Shown piece after piece: positions 40,507-49,790 of a DNA stretch of 52,660 bases; position 1 is the stretch's first letter; every line of letters starts with the position of its first letter. Made by a program: the position numbers and the translations under genes. A model generated the notes under the pieces. The model did not search any database, was not told where the DNA came from, and saw only the letters and a program-made list of their open reading frames with translations. The stretch is from Blastococcus sp. (GTDB lineage: Bacteria; Actinomycetota; Actinomycetes; Mycobacteriales; Geodermatophilaceae): assembly GCA_025465355.1 (NCBI GenBank), contig JAODNN010000182.1:1-52660 (forward strand). The letters are read 5' to 3'.

Positions 40507-41340
40507 ATGGACCAGGCCCTGCTGGAGTTCGCCGTCGAGCTGGTGGAGGAGGCCGGCGGGATCGCCGCCCGGCGGTTCGCGGAGTCGGGACCGCACGGGC
40601 GGCGGGTGGGCGGGTCCCGCCGCCGCACCGACCGAGCAGCCGATCTCCGGGCCGACCTCCGGGCCGACGTCGAGCTGGAGGAGTTGCTGCGGGCCCGCAT
40701 CGGCGCCCGCTTCCCTGACGACGCCGTCCTCGGCGAGGAGTCCGGCCTCCACGAGGGGACGTCGGGGCGCCGGTGGGTGCTCGATCCGCTGAACGGCACC
40801 ACCCTGTTCGTCCAGCGCGTGCCGACCTTCAGCGTGCTGCTCGCCGTGGAGGACGAGGAGGGCCCGGCCGCGGCCGTCGTCGGCTACCCGATGAGCGACG
40901 AGATGCTCTACGCCGGTCGCGGGCTGGGCTGCTGGCACCAGATCGGTGGCGCCGAGCCCCGGCAGGTGCGGGTCAACGACGCCACGCGTCTGCGGGGTGC
41001 GTTGGTCGGGATGCTCAACCCGCACACCTGGTCGGAGGAGCTGCTGCTCGCCCTGCACCGCGAGACGTTCCTGCTGCCGTGGGAGAAGGGCAGCCTGGAT
41101 CTGGTGTCCGGTCGCTGCGACGCGCTGGTGATCGCCGGCTATCCGATGGGCTACGAGGACCTCGTCGTCCTACCGGTTCTCGTCGGCGAGGCCGGCGGCC
41201 GGGTCACGGACCTGCACGGCCGGGACGTGCTGCACGGGGACGGCAGCGTGCTGGCCGCCAACGGTGACCTGCACGACGCGCTCCTGGAGGTCGCCGCCGG
41301 GCTGCCGCACGGGCGCGACTTCCGGGCTCTGCGTGCCTAG
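40507..41340 (+). CDS. inositol-monophosphatase-like protein with altered metal site
   Basis: This 277-residue protein has the IMPase fold. GEESGLHEG is the normal first metal motif, but the second motif reads WVLDPLNGTTLF where active enzymes have DP(I/L)DGT, so a metal Asp is replaced by Asn. The C-terminal WD motif is replaced by GYEDLVVLPV. Between residues 33 and 62 the usual TxADxxxE region is interrupted by a basic stretch and a duplicated ADLRADLRAD, from a 12-base tandem repeat. Either it has lost phosphatase activity or it uses a changed site. ATG 40507 follows CAAGAT by 7 nt. The closest active relatives are HisN/SuhB-like phosphatases. Confidence 0.75.
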   Translation: MDQALLEFAVELVEEAGGIAARRFAESGPHGRRVGGSRRRTDRAADLRADLRADVELEELLRARIGARFPDDAVLGEESGLHEGTSGRRWVLDPLNGTTLFVQRVPTFSVLLAVEDEEGPAAAVVGYPMSDEMLYAGRGLGCWHQIGGAEPRQVRVNDATRLRGALVGMLNPHTWSEELLLALHRETFLLPWEKGSLDLVSGRCDALVIAGYPMGYEDLVVLPVLVGEAGGRVTDLHGRDVLHGDGSVLAANGDLHDALLEVAAGLPHGRDFRALRA

Positions 41341-41834
41341 GGCTGCCGGCCGTACTCCGGTCCGCGCGCCGGGAGGGGGAGCTCCTCGACGAACGAGATC
41401 TTGACGGCGTACTGCTGGTAGAGCTTCACGGCCTCCTCCACGGGGAGGGTGCCGAACTGGAGCAGCGTCGTCAGGCCCTCCAGTTCCGCGTTGGCCGCCT
41501 CGGCCGTGCTGAGTCGCGAGACGGCGTCCTGCGACTTGTCGATGGTTGCCAGGAGGGCGGCGCCCAGGGAGACCACGAGGGCCGCCAGGCACAGGACCCG
41601 CCAGACGACCGAGTCGCTGCTCAACCCGAGCCGCTGCTGCACCGAGTCGGCGAAGGTCTGTCCCCCGACCGCCGGGCCGGCGGTGAACACCGCGGCCAGG
41701 GCGCTGAGCACGGCAGTGATGGTGGCTCGGCGCCGGATCCGGGGCCGGTTGTCCCGGAGAAATGCCTGCACCGCGGTCCGCCGCGCCTCGATCCGCGCGA
41801 GCAGATCCCCACGGAGTTCGCTGTCCTGGGCCAT
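41337..41834 (-). CDS. two-helix membrane protein, SLATT-like layout
   Basis: This 165-residue protein has an N-terminal amphipathic helix (LRGDLLARIEARRTAVQAFL), two transmembrane segments (about 36-57 and 80-98) separated by a short loop, and a C-terminal helical part AEAANAELEGLTTLLQFGTL. The helix-TM-TM-helix arrangement resembles SLATT or DUF4231 proteins, which often occur in bacterial conflict systems, but no partner gene with nucleotide-sensing domains is adjacent. I do not recognise it with certainty. It is convergent with the phosphatase-like gene and overlaps it by four bases. Confidence 0.55.
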   Translation of the reverse strand: MAQDSELRGDLLARIEARRTAVQAFLRDNRPRIRRRATITAVLSALAAVFTAGPAVGGQTFADSVQQRLGLSSDSVVWRVLCLAALVVSLGAALLATIDKSQDAVSRLSTAEAANAELEGLTTLLQFGTLPVEEAVKLYQQYAVKISFVEELPLPARGPEYGRQP

Positions 41835-41922
41835 GAGCTGTCCCCCAGCCGTCGGCGTGCCATCAGCAGGGTAGCGGCGGGAACCGGGCCGAAGTGCTCC
41901 GTCACCGCGCTCGCCCGGGCCG

Positions 41923-42645
41923 TCAGCCGCTGGGGCCGAACCGCTCGACCCGGATGCTGTGCGCCGGTAGCCCCGTGTCCATCAGCAGCTGGGAGGCGGC
42001 CTCGGCGAAGGACGCCGACCCGCACACGTACGCCGTCCGGCCGGGCTCCCACAGCGGCGCGAGCTCGGCGGCGGCCAGCCGGCCGGCCGGACGGTCGCCG
42101 TGAGCCTCCCGAGTGAGCACGATGAGCGCGCCGGCGTCCCTCAGCTCGTCCGCGTACGGCAACTCGGCCAGGGTGCGGCTGGAGACGACGATCCGCAGCA
42201 GATCCGACCGGCCGATGGAGCGGGCGTGCCGGAGCATCGAGACGAAGGGGACGACGCCGGACCCCCCGGCGATCAGCAGTGCCGGTGTCTCACCGTCCCA
42301 GACGAACCAGCCACCGATCGGCCCGCGCACCTCCAACTCGTCGCCCGGCTCGACCACGTCGGCGAGGTAGGTGGAGACCTCGCCGTCGTCCAGCCGTTCC
42401 ACGAACAGCTCGATCAGCGGATCGCCCGGCGCGGAAGCGACGGAGTAGGAACGCTGCGCGGTATAGCCGTCCTCGGCAGTCAGCCGGACGACGTAGTGCT
42501 GGCCCGGCAGGTGCTCGATGCGGTCGGCCACGTCCAGCCGCAACTGCACCGAGCGCTGGATCGGGCGGCGCACACCCGCGACGGTCGACGTCCGCCAGCC
42601 ACCGCTCGGCGCATCGGCCACACCGGGCCCGAGCACCTCCGTCAT
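41923..42645 (-). CDS. FAD/NAD-binding reductase partner of the Moco oxidoreductase
   Basis: This 240-residue ferredoxin-NADP reductase-type protein has the FAD motif RSYSVASAP, the NAD(P) motif AGGSGVVPFVSML and a C-terminal VCGSASFAEAAS. It lacks a [2Fe-2S] ferredoxin domain. It lies 76 bases downstream of the molybdenum oxidoreductase on the same strand and most likely passes electrons between it and NAD(P)H, a pair seen in several actinobacteria. The gap between the genes is filled by copy B of the structured repeat. ATG 42645 is the start. Confidence 0.87.
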   Translation of the reverse strand: MTEVLGPGVADAPSGGWRTSTVAGVRRPIQRSVQLRLDVADRIEHLPGQHYVVRLTAEDGYTAQRSYSVASAPGDPLIELFVERLDDGEVSTYLADVVEPGDELEVRGPIGGWFVWDGETPALLIAGGSGVVPFVSMLRHARSIGRSDLLRIVVSSRTLAELPYADELRDAGALIVLTREAHGDRPAGRLAAAELAPLWEPGRTAYVCGSASFAEAASQLLMDTGLPAHSIRVERFGPSG

Positions 42646-42660
42646 TCGAGCACTCCGTTC

Positions 42661-42720
42661 GGCCTCGGTGCAGGGTCCCGCCGCGAGCTTGCGAGCGGTG
42701 GGGGGCAGCGAGGTCCTCTT

Positions 42721-42723
<3 letters not shown>
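42661..42723 (-). repeat. structured stop-codon repeat, copy B
   Basis: Read on the minus strand it begins with the stop codon of the Moco oxidoreductase: TGAAAGAGGACC, then TCGCTGCCCC, the inner hairpin and CACCGAGGCC. Outer stem: GG/CC with a bulged A, CCTCG/CGAGG, then TGC/GCA. Inner stem: CCC/GGG, an A-C mismatch, CCGC/GCGG, loop TCGCAAGCTC. Compared with copy A the loop and bulge are identical while three stem positions change in a paired manner. Here it is inside an operon, between the oxidoreductase and its flavin reductase. Confidence 0.7.
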
Positions 42724-43329
<606 letters not shown>

Positions 43330-43470
43330 GTCGGTCACTCCCCCTGCGGTCACGCTCACCGAGAAGCCGATCAGGGCGCACCATGGCCCGGGAGATGGTC
43401 CTCGCGCCGGAGCGGGAACGTCAACGGCACCGGGCCCCACGAGGCGGCCTCGATGAGCGGACGGCGCAGG

Positions 43471-43489
43471 TGAGGGTAGCCTTACATGA
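43471..43489 (+). promoter_or_regulatory. candidate iron box (DtxR/IdeR site) before sdhCAB
   Basis: TGAGGGTAGCCTTACATGA matches 14 of 19 positions of the consensus TTAGGTTAGCCTAACCTAA, including the central TAGCCT core. It lies 59-77 bases upstream of the sdhC start, beyond a core promoter, which suits an activator position or control of the divergent oxidoreductase gene. Confidence 0.45.
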
Positions 43490-43534
43490 GACGAGTCACC
43501 CCGTGTCTACCTGGCCGTAAACTGTCAGTGGACC

Positions 43535-43540
43535 TAGCTT
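43535..43540 (+). promoter_or_regulatory. -10 box of a probably leaderless sdhC
   Basis: TAGCTT is followed by 7 nt and GTG 43548. This decides among several clustered start codons of sdhC. Confidence 0.45.
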
Positions 43541-43547
43541 GGACCTT

Positions 43548-44252
43548 GTGGTGACGGTGACGGATTCGGCCCAGCGCAGGACGCCGAAGGCAGCCAAGAC
43601 CAACTCGGTCTTCAAGAAGTTCGTGATGGCGATCAGCGGCATCCTGATGCTGCTCTTCCTGATCGCGCACATGATCGGCAACCTGCATGTGTTCCAGGGC
43701 GCGGCCTCGTTCAACAGCTACTCGGAGTGGCTCCGGACGGTCGGGGAGCCGGCATTGCCGCCCCGCACCCTCCTGACCGTCATCGAGATCGTGTTGAGCG
43801 TGTCCGTGCTCGCCCACATGTGGGCGGCGATCTCGCTGTGGCGTCAGGCCAAGCGAGCGCGGCCCGAGGGGTACGTGACCAAGAAGTCCGTCGTGCAGAC
43901 GTACGCATCGCGCACCATGCGGTGGGGCGGCGTGATCATCGCGCTGTTCATCGTCTACCACATCCTCGACCTCACCTTCGGCGCCGTGAACCCGGCCGGC
44001 ACCGACTCCACCCCCTACTCCCGGCTGGTCGCGAGCTTCCAGAACCCGATCGCCACCACGGTCTACGTGGTCGCGCTGGTCCTGCTCGGGATGCACCTCC
44101 GGCACGGCATCTGGAGTGCAACGCAGACCCTGGGCCAGAGCAACCGGCGCAGGCAGAAGTCGGTCAACGCCTTCGCCATCGCCTTCGCGACCCTTCTCAT
44201 TGCCGGGTACCTCGTCGTCCCGGCAGCCGTCGTCTTCGGGCTTGTGGACTAA
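43548..44252 (+). CDS. sdhC: succinate dehydrogenase cytochrome b subunit
   Basis: This 234-residue membrane anchor of complex II has five predicted helices. Histidines for two haem b groups are likely those in [29 protein letters not shown] and [10 protein letters not shown], as in the Wolinella fumarate reductase and Bacillus-type enzymes with one fused anchor. GTG 43548 is favoured by the -10 box; GTG at 43551 and 43557 and TTG 43539 are alternatives. It is followed by sdhA after 19 bases. Electrons flow from succinate to the menaquinone pool. Confidence 0.92.
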   Translation: MVTVTDSAQRRTPKAAKTNSVFKKFVMAISGILMLLFLIAHMIGNLHVFQGAASFNSYSEWLRTVGEPALPPRTLLTVIEIVLSVSVLAHMWAAISLWRQAKRARPEGYVTKKSVVQTYASRTMRWGGVIIALFIVYHILDLTFGAVNPAGTDSTPYSRLVASFQNPIATTVYVVALVLLGMHLRHGIWSATQTLGQSNRRRQKSVNAFAIAFATLLIAGYLVVPAAVVFGLVD

Positions 44253-44271
44253 GGACAGGAATTCACCACCC

Positions 44272-46217
<1,946 letters not shown>

Positions 46218-46218
<1 letters not shown>

Positions 46219-46973
46219 TGAACCTGACCCTGCGGATCTGGCGGCAGAAAGACCCGTCGGTCAAGGGCAAGATGGTGACCTACAAGGTCAGTGACATCTC
46301 CCCGGACATGTCCTTCCTCGAGATGCTCGACGTGCTCAACGAGCAGCTGATCATGGACGGGGACGACCCTGTCGCCTTCGACCACGACTGCCGCGAGGGC
46401 ATCTGCGGCATGTGCGGCGTCATGATCAACGGCCAGGCGCACGGTCCGCAGCAGACCACCACGTGCCAGCTGCACATGCGGTCGTTCAAGGACGGCGACA
46501 CGATCGACGTCGAGCCGTGGCGAGCCAGCCCGTTCCCGGTGATCAAGGACCTCGCCGTCGACCGGCGCGCGTTCGACCGGATCATCCAGGCCGGCGGATA
46601 CATCAGCGCCCCGACCGGCACCGCGCCCGAGGCGCACTCGATGCTCGTGGCGAAGAAGGACTCCGACGCCGCCTTCGACGCGGCGACCTGCATCGGCTGC
46701 GGCGCGTGCGTCGCGGCCTGCCCCAACGCCTCGTCGATGCTCTTCACCGCCGCCAAGGTCACCCACCTCGGACTGCTCCCGCAGGGGCAGCCGGAGCGCA
46801 ACGACCGGGTGATCAACATGGTGGCCCAGCAGGACGCCGAGGGCTTCGGCGGCTGCACCAACATCGGCGAGTGCGCGGCCTCCTGTCCCAAGGGCATCTC
46901 GATGGAGACCATCTCCCGGCTCAACCACGACCTGCTCGGCGCCCTGCGCGCGGGCGCTCGCCCGAAGAGCTGA
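46218..46973 (+). CDS. sdhB: succinate dehydrogenase iron-sulfur subunit
   Basis: This 251-residue subunit carries three clusters. The [2Fe-2S] ligands are [11 protein letters not shown] with a later TTCQLHM; the [4Fe-4S] and [3Fe-4S] ligands are [14 protein letters not shown] and [16 protein letters not shown]. All are intact. Its ATG overlaps the sdhA stop by one base. It is followed immediately by a 20-bp hairpin that closes the operon. Together with sdhC and sdhA it forms complex II linking the citric acid cycle to menaquinone. Confidence 0.95.
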
Positions 46974-46996
46974 TCTCCGCGCCCTTCGGCGGGTGC

Positions 46997-47040
46997 GCGC
47001 GAAAGGACCTGTCCGGCAACCCGGACAGGTCCTTTCGCGC
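46997..47040 (+). terminator. sdhCAB terminator, 20-bp perfect stem
   Basis: GCGCGAAAGGACCTGTCCGG (46997-47016), loop CAAC, then the exact complement (47021-47040). It is unusually long and perfect, 24 bases after the sdhB stop. No T-run follows, but the right arm contains CCTTT. Confidence 0.85.
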
Positions 47041-47070
47041 AGGGGCCGGGTGGCGCACTGGCGGCGAGTC

Positions 47071-47087
47071 GGTTTGATATGCAAACC
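47071..47087. promoter_or_regulatory. palindromic operator at the HxlR start
   Basis: GGTTTG, ATATG, CAAACC: a perfect six-base dyad ending one base before the predicted ATG. It is probably the autoregulatory site of the HxlR protein. Confidence 0.55.
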
Positions 47088-47088
47088 T

Positions 47089-47604
47089 ATGCTCGTGATG
47101 CAGCCCTTCCCGTTCCAGGACCTGCCCGGCCGGCCCTGCCCGATCGCGGCCTCGCTCGAGCTCGTGGGTGAGCGCTGGTCGCTGCTGGTGATCCGCGAGG
47201 TCTCGCTCGGCAACCACCGGTTCAGCGAGATCGCCCAGGGAACCGGGGCCCCGCGGGACCGCCTGTCCGCCCGGCTCTCAGCGCTGGTGACGGCCGGCGT
47301 GCTGGAGCGTCGTCCGTACAGCACGAGCCCGCCGCGCTCGGGCTACCACCTCACCGATGCCGGCCGGGACATCCTGCCCGTCCTGCAGGGGCTGCTCCAG
47401 TGGGGCAACCGGTGGCTGACCGACGAACCCCCGGTGGTGCTGCACCACGCCCCCGGCGAGCGTGCCGGCCACGAGGTCGACGGCGAGTGGACCTGCCGGA
47501 CCTGCGGCGAGCCCGTGGCCGGATCGCCGGTCGAGCGGGTGCTCACCCCGGCCGGCCACCGGCTCGTGGGCCTGCCCGTGGAGGCCGACGACCATGACCG
47601 CTGA
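47089..47604 (+). CDS. HxlR-family transcriptional regulator
   Basis: This 171-residue winged-helix protein starts near PGRPCPIAASLELVGERWSL, the HxlR signature with a Cys in CPIA that often senses redox or electrophiles. It continues with LVIREVSLGNHRFSEIAQGT, RLSARLSALVTAGVLERRPY and YHLTDAGRDILPVLQGLLQW. A C-terminal addition (about 130-171) holds a CRTCGEPV pair, possibly a metal site. ATG 47089 or ATG 47098 may be used. It overlaps the thioesterase gene by 11 bases, so they are coregulated. Confidence 0.88.
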   Translation: MLVMQPFPFQDLPGRPCPIAASLELVGERWSLLVIREVSLGNHRFSEIAQGTGAPRDRLSARLSALVTAGVLERRPYSTSPPRSGYHLTDAGRDILPVLQGLLQWGNRWLTDEPPVVLHHAPGERAGHEVDGEWTCRTCGEPVAGSPVERVLTPAGHRLVGLPVEADDHDR

Positions 47605-48136
47605 CACCGCGCCGGCACCCGCACCAGAGGGCTGGGGACCCACGCGATCCCGCACCGTCACCTGGCACGACCCGCTGGTCACCGCGGCGGGAGTACGGGA
47701 CCTGTCGGGGCTGGCGGCCCTGCAGGCAATGCGGGACGGCCTGCTGCCCCCGCCGCCGATCACCCGGCTGATGCAGATGGTCCCGGTCGCGCTGGAGGAA
47801 GGCCGGGTCGAGTTCCGCTGCGACCTGGACGAGTCGGTCTACAACCCGCTCGGCCTCGTGCACGGGGGACTGCTGTGCAGCCTGCTGGACACCGTCGCCG
47901 GCTGCGCGGTCCACACGACCCTGCCGCGGGGGTGGGGCTACACCTCGATCGAGCTCAAGGTGAGCTACCTGCGGGCCGTCCGTGCCGACAGCGGGCCGCT
48001 GACCGCGGTCGGCACCGTCGCGAAACCCGGGCGCCGGGTCGCCTTCGCGGAGGGACAGGTGCTCGACGCCGCGGGCCGGCTGGTGGCCACGGCGTCGAGT
48101 TCGCTGCTGGTCTTCCCCATCGAGGCGGGCGGCTGA
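47594..48136 (+). CDS. PaaI-family hotdog thioesterase
   Basis: This 180-residue hotdog-fold protein has the motif NPLGLVHGGLLCSLLDTVAG, in which the HGG turn and the Asp are the typical catalytic environment of PaaI-like acyl-CoA thioesterases. YTSIELKVSYLRAVRADSGP is the second half of the fold. The N-terminal 60 residues are extra and variable. The acyl-CoA substrate is unknown. It is translated from within the end of the HxlR gene, so the regulator probably controls it. Confidence 0.85.
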   Translation: MTADTAPAPAPEGWGPTRSRTVTWHDPLVTAAGVRDLSGLAALQAMRDGLLPPPPITRLMQMVPVALEEGRVEFRCDLDESVYNPLGLVHGGLLCSLLDTVAGCAVHTTLPRGWGYTSIELKVSYLRAVRADSGPLTAVGTVAKPGRRVAFAEGQVLDAAGRLVATASSSLLVFPIEAGG

Positions 48137-48144
48137 GGTCCTCC

Positions 48145-49446
48145 TCAGACGGCGACCGGCTCGGCCGGCCGGACGTCCTCCTGCGGCTCGGGGAGGAGCG
48201 CCGCCGGCTGCGGCAGCCGAGCGGCGCGGTGCCGGCCACCGGCCCGGCGCGGCACTGCGACCACGAGGGCGTAGGCGGCGGTGAGGACGCCGGTGGCGAC
48301 GAGCGCGCCGGTCAGGCCGACGGCGGAGACCAGCGGCGCGGCCACCAGCGAGCCGCCCACGATGCCGGCGATCGCGGCGGGGAAGGCGATGCCGTAGGCG
48401 CGGGCGAAGACGTGCTCGTCGAGGTCCCGCTGCAGCGAGGTCTCGCACAGCACCTCGACCAGGACGGCGCCGGCCCCGCCGAGCACCGCCCAGCAGAGCA
48501 GGCCGGTCAGGCAGGGGGTGGCGGCCATCAGGGCGGCCGGCGCCGCCACGCCGAGGAGGGCCAGCACCAGGACCCGGCGCGGGTGCGTGCTGCGCGCGGC
48601 GCGGGAGGTCAGCGCGGTGCCCAGGATGCCGCCGATGCCCATGCCGGCCAGCACGTAGCCGTAACCGGCGTCGCCGAACCCCAGCGCCCGGCTCAGCAGC
48701 AGGAGCAGCACGGTCTGCATGCCGTAGACGACGCTGCACATGATGTCGGCACCGACCAGCCGCAGCGCGGCCGGGTGGGCGCGGAGCGCGCGGGCCCCGA
48801 GGACGACGTCGGCCACGACGCTGCCGCGCTCACCGGAGCGGGCCGGGCAGAAGGCAGGGCCGGCCGGGATGGAGAGGACGGCGAGCGCCGAGATCGCGAA
48901 GGTGCCCGCGTTGGCCAGGAAGGCGACGCCGGGCGAGCCGAGCAGCAGCAGGACGGCGCCGACGACGGGGCCACCGGCGACGGCTGCCATCCCCACGGCC
49001 GAGCGCGCGGCGTTGGCACCGGGCAGGTCGGCGTCCGGGACGAGCCGGGGCGTCGTGGCGGCGGCGCTGGCCGGATACGCGGCGCTGGCGGCGGTCGACA
49101 GGGCCGCGAGGAGCGGGGCGAGGAGGATCGGCAGCCCGGCCGCTGCCACCGCGGTGAGGCCGAGCATGCAGGCGACCCGGGCGAGGTCCGAGAGCACCAT
49201 CAGCCGGCGGCGGTCGAAGCGGTCGGCGAGCACGCCGCCGATCGGTCCGAGCAGGACGACGGGCACCACCCGGACCGCGGTGGTGACCGCGACCCACCCC
49301 GCGCTGTGCGTGCGCTCGTAGACGAAGGCGAGCAGCGCGACGTTGTAGAGCCAGTCCCCGGCCTGGGAGACCGCGAGCGCGACGAGCAGGCGGCGGAAAG
49401 AGCGGTGGCGCAGGGAGCTGCGGATGCTCCCGGTCGGGGCGGTCAC
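48145..49446 (-). CDS. MFS transporter
   Basis: This 433-residue protein has about twelve transmembrane helices. The loop between helices two and three has the MFS motif GPIGGVLADRFDRRRLMVLS, and the first half starts with FRRLLVALAVSQAGDWLYNV, typical of the EntS/MFS_3 exporter group. ALRAHPAALRLVGADIMCSV begins the central loop. The C-terminal 40 residues are polar. GTG 49446 overlaps the stop of a 29-codon ORF as GTGA, so the exporter appears to be translated by coupling from it. The substrate is unknown. Confidence 0.9.
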   Translation of the reverse strand: MTAPTGSIRSSLRHRSFRRLLVALAVSQAGDWLYNVALLAFVYERTHSAGWVAVTTAVRVVPVVLLGPIGGVLADRFDRRRLMVLSDLARVACMLGLTAVAAAGLPILLAPLLAALSTAASAAYPASAAATTPRLVPDADLPGANAARSAVGMAAVAGGPVVGAVLLLLGSPGVAFLANAGTFAISALAVLSIPAGPAFCPARSGERGSVVADVVLGARALRAHPAALRLVGADIMCSVVYGMQTVLLLLLSRALGFGDAGYGYVLAGMGIGGILGTALTSRAARSTHPRRVLVLALLGVAAPAALMAATPCLTGLLCWAVLGGAGAVLVEVLCETSLQRDLDEHVFARAYGIAFPAAIAGIVGGSLVAAPLVSAVGLTGALVATGVLTAAYALVVAVPRRAGGRHRAARLPQPAALLPEPQEDVRPAEPVAV

Positions 49447-49532
49447 AGCGCGACGTCCGAACCGGTCGTCGCGGCGTGCCGCGGGCCGATCACGACGGTG
49501 CCCTTGCAGACGATGTCGAGGATCTCGGTCAT
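49443..49532 (-). CDS. 29-residue peptide ORF coupled to the MFS gene
   Basis: ATG 49532 opens a 29-codon frame whose residues include MTEILDIVCKGTVVIGPRH followed by a Thr/Ser-rich tail ending DVAL. GGGAGGGG is placed 7-10 bases ahead, a strong ribosome site. The stop TGA overlaps the GTG of the MFS gene. It has one Cys at position 9, no signal peptide and no family I recognise. It may be a leader that couples MFS translation, a bioactive peptide exported by the MFS protein, or a decayed longer gene. Only coding potential, RBS and overlap support it. Confidence 0.5.
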   Translation of the reverse strand: MTEILDIVCKGTVVIGPRHAATTGSDVAL

Positions 49533-49790
49533 CGCTGACCCCTCCCTGATTCCGGTGCGCCTGGTCCGGCGCGCTGGAACGAGCCTGTCGGTCCGGTGAC
49601 CCACCCGGATCGGGCGACCGGCACCGTCGCCGGCGCCCGGCTACCTCAGATCCGTCGGACGGCGCCTCAGACGGACGGCCCGTTCCGGCTCGGCGTCCCT
49701 GGGAACCGCGCCACGCTCGCTGAGGCACCTCAGGAGCGGCACGGCACGTGGGGGTGTCCGAAGGCCCTCGCGCCGTGTCAGCATGCGGGC
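49533..49790. promoter_or_regulatory. divergent control region with CCTCAG repeats
   Basis: The gap between the peptide/MFS unit (minus) and the LuxR gene (plus) holds four copies of CCTCAG or its complement: 49644-49649, 49665-49670 (21 bases apart), and the dyad CTGAGG-CA-CCTCAG at 49720-49733. The arrangement fits a multi-site operator for a dimeric regulator, perhaps the adjacent LuxR protein. CAGCAT (49779) lies 6 nt before the LuxR start. Confidence 0.4.
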
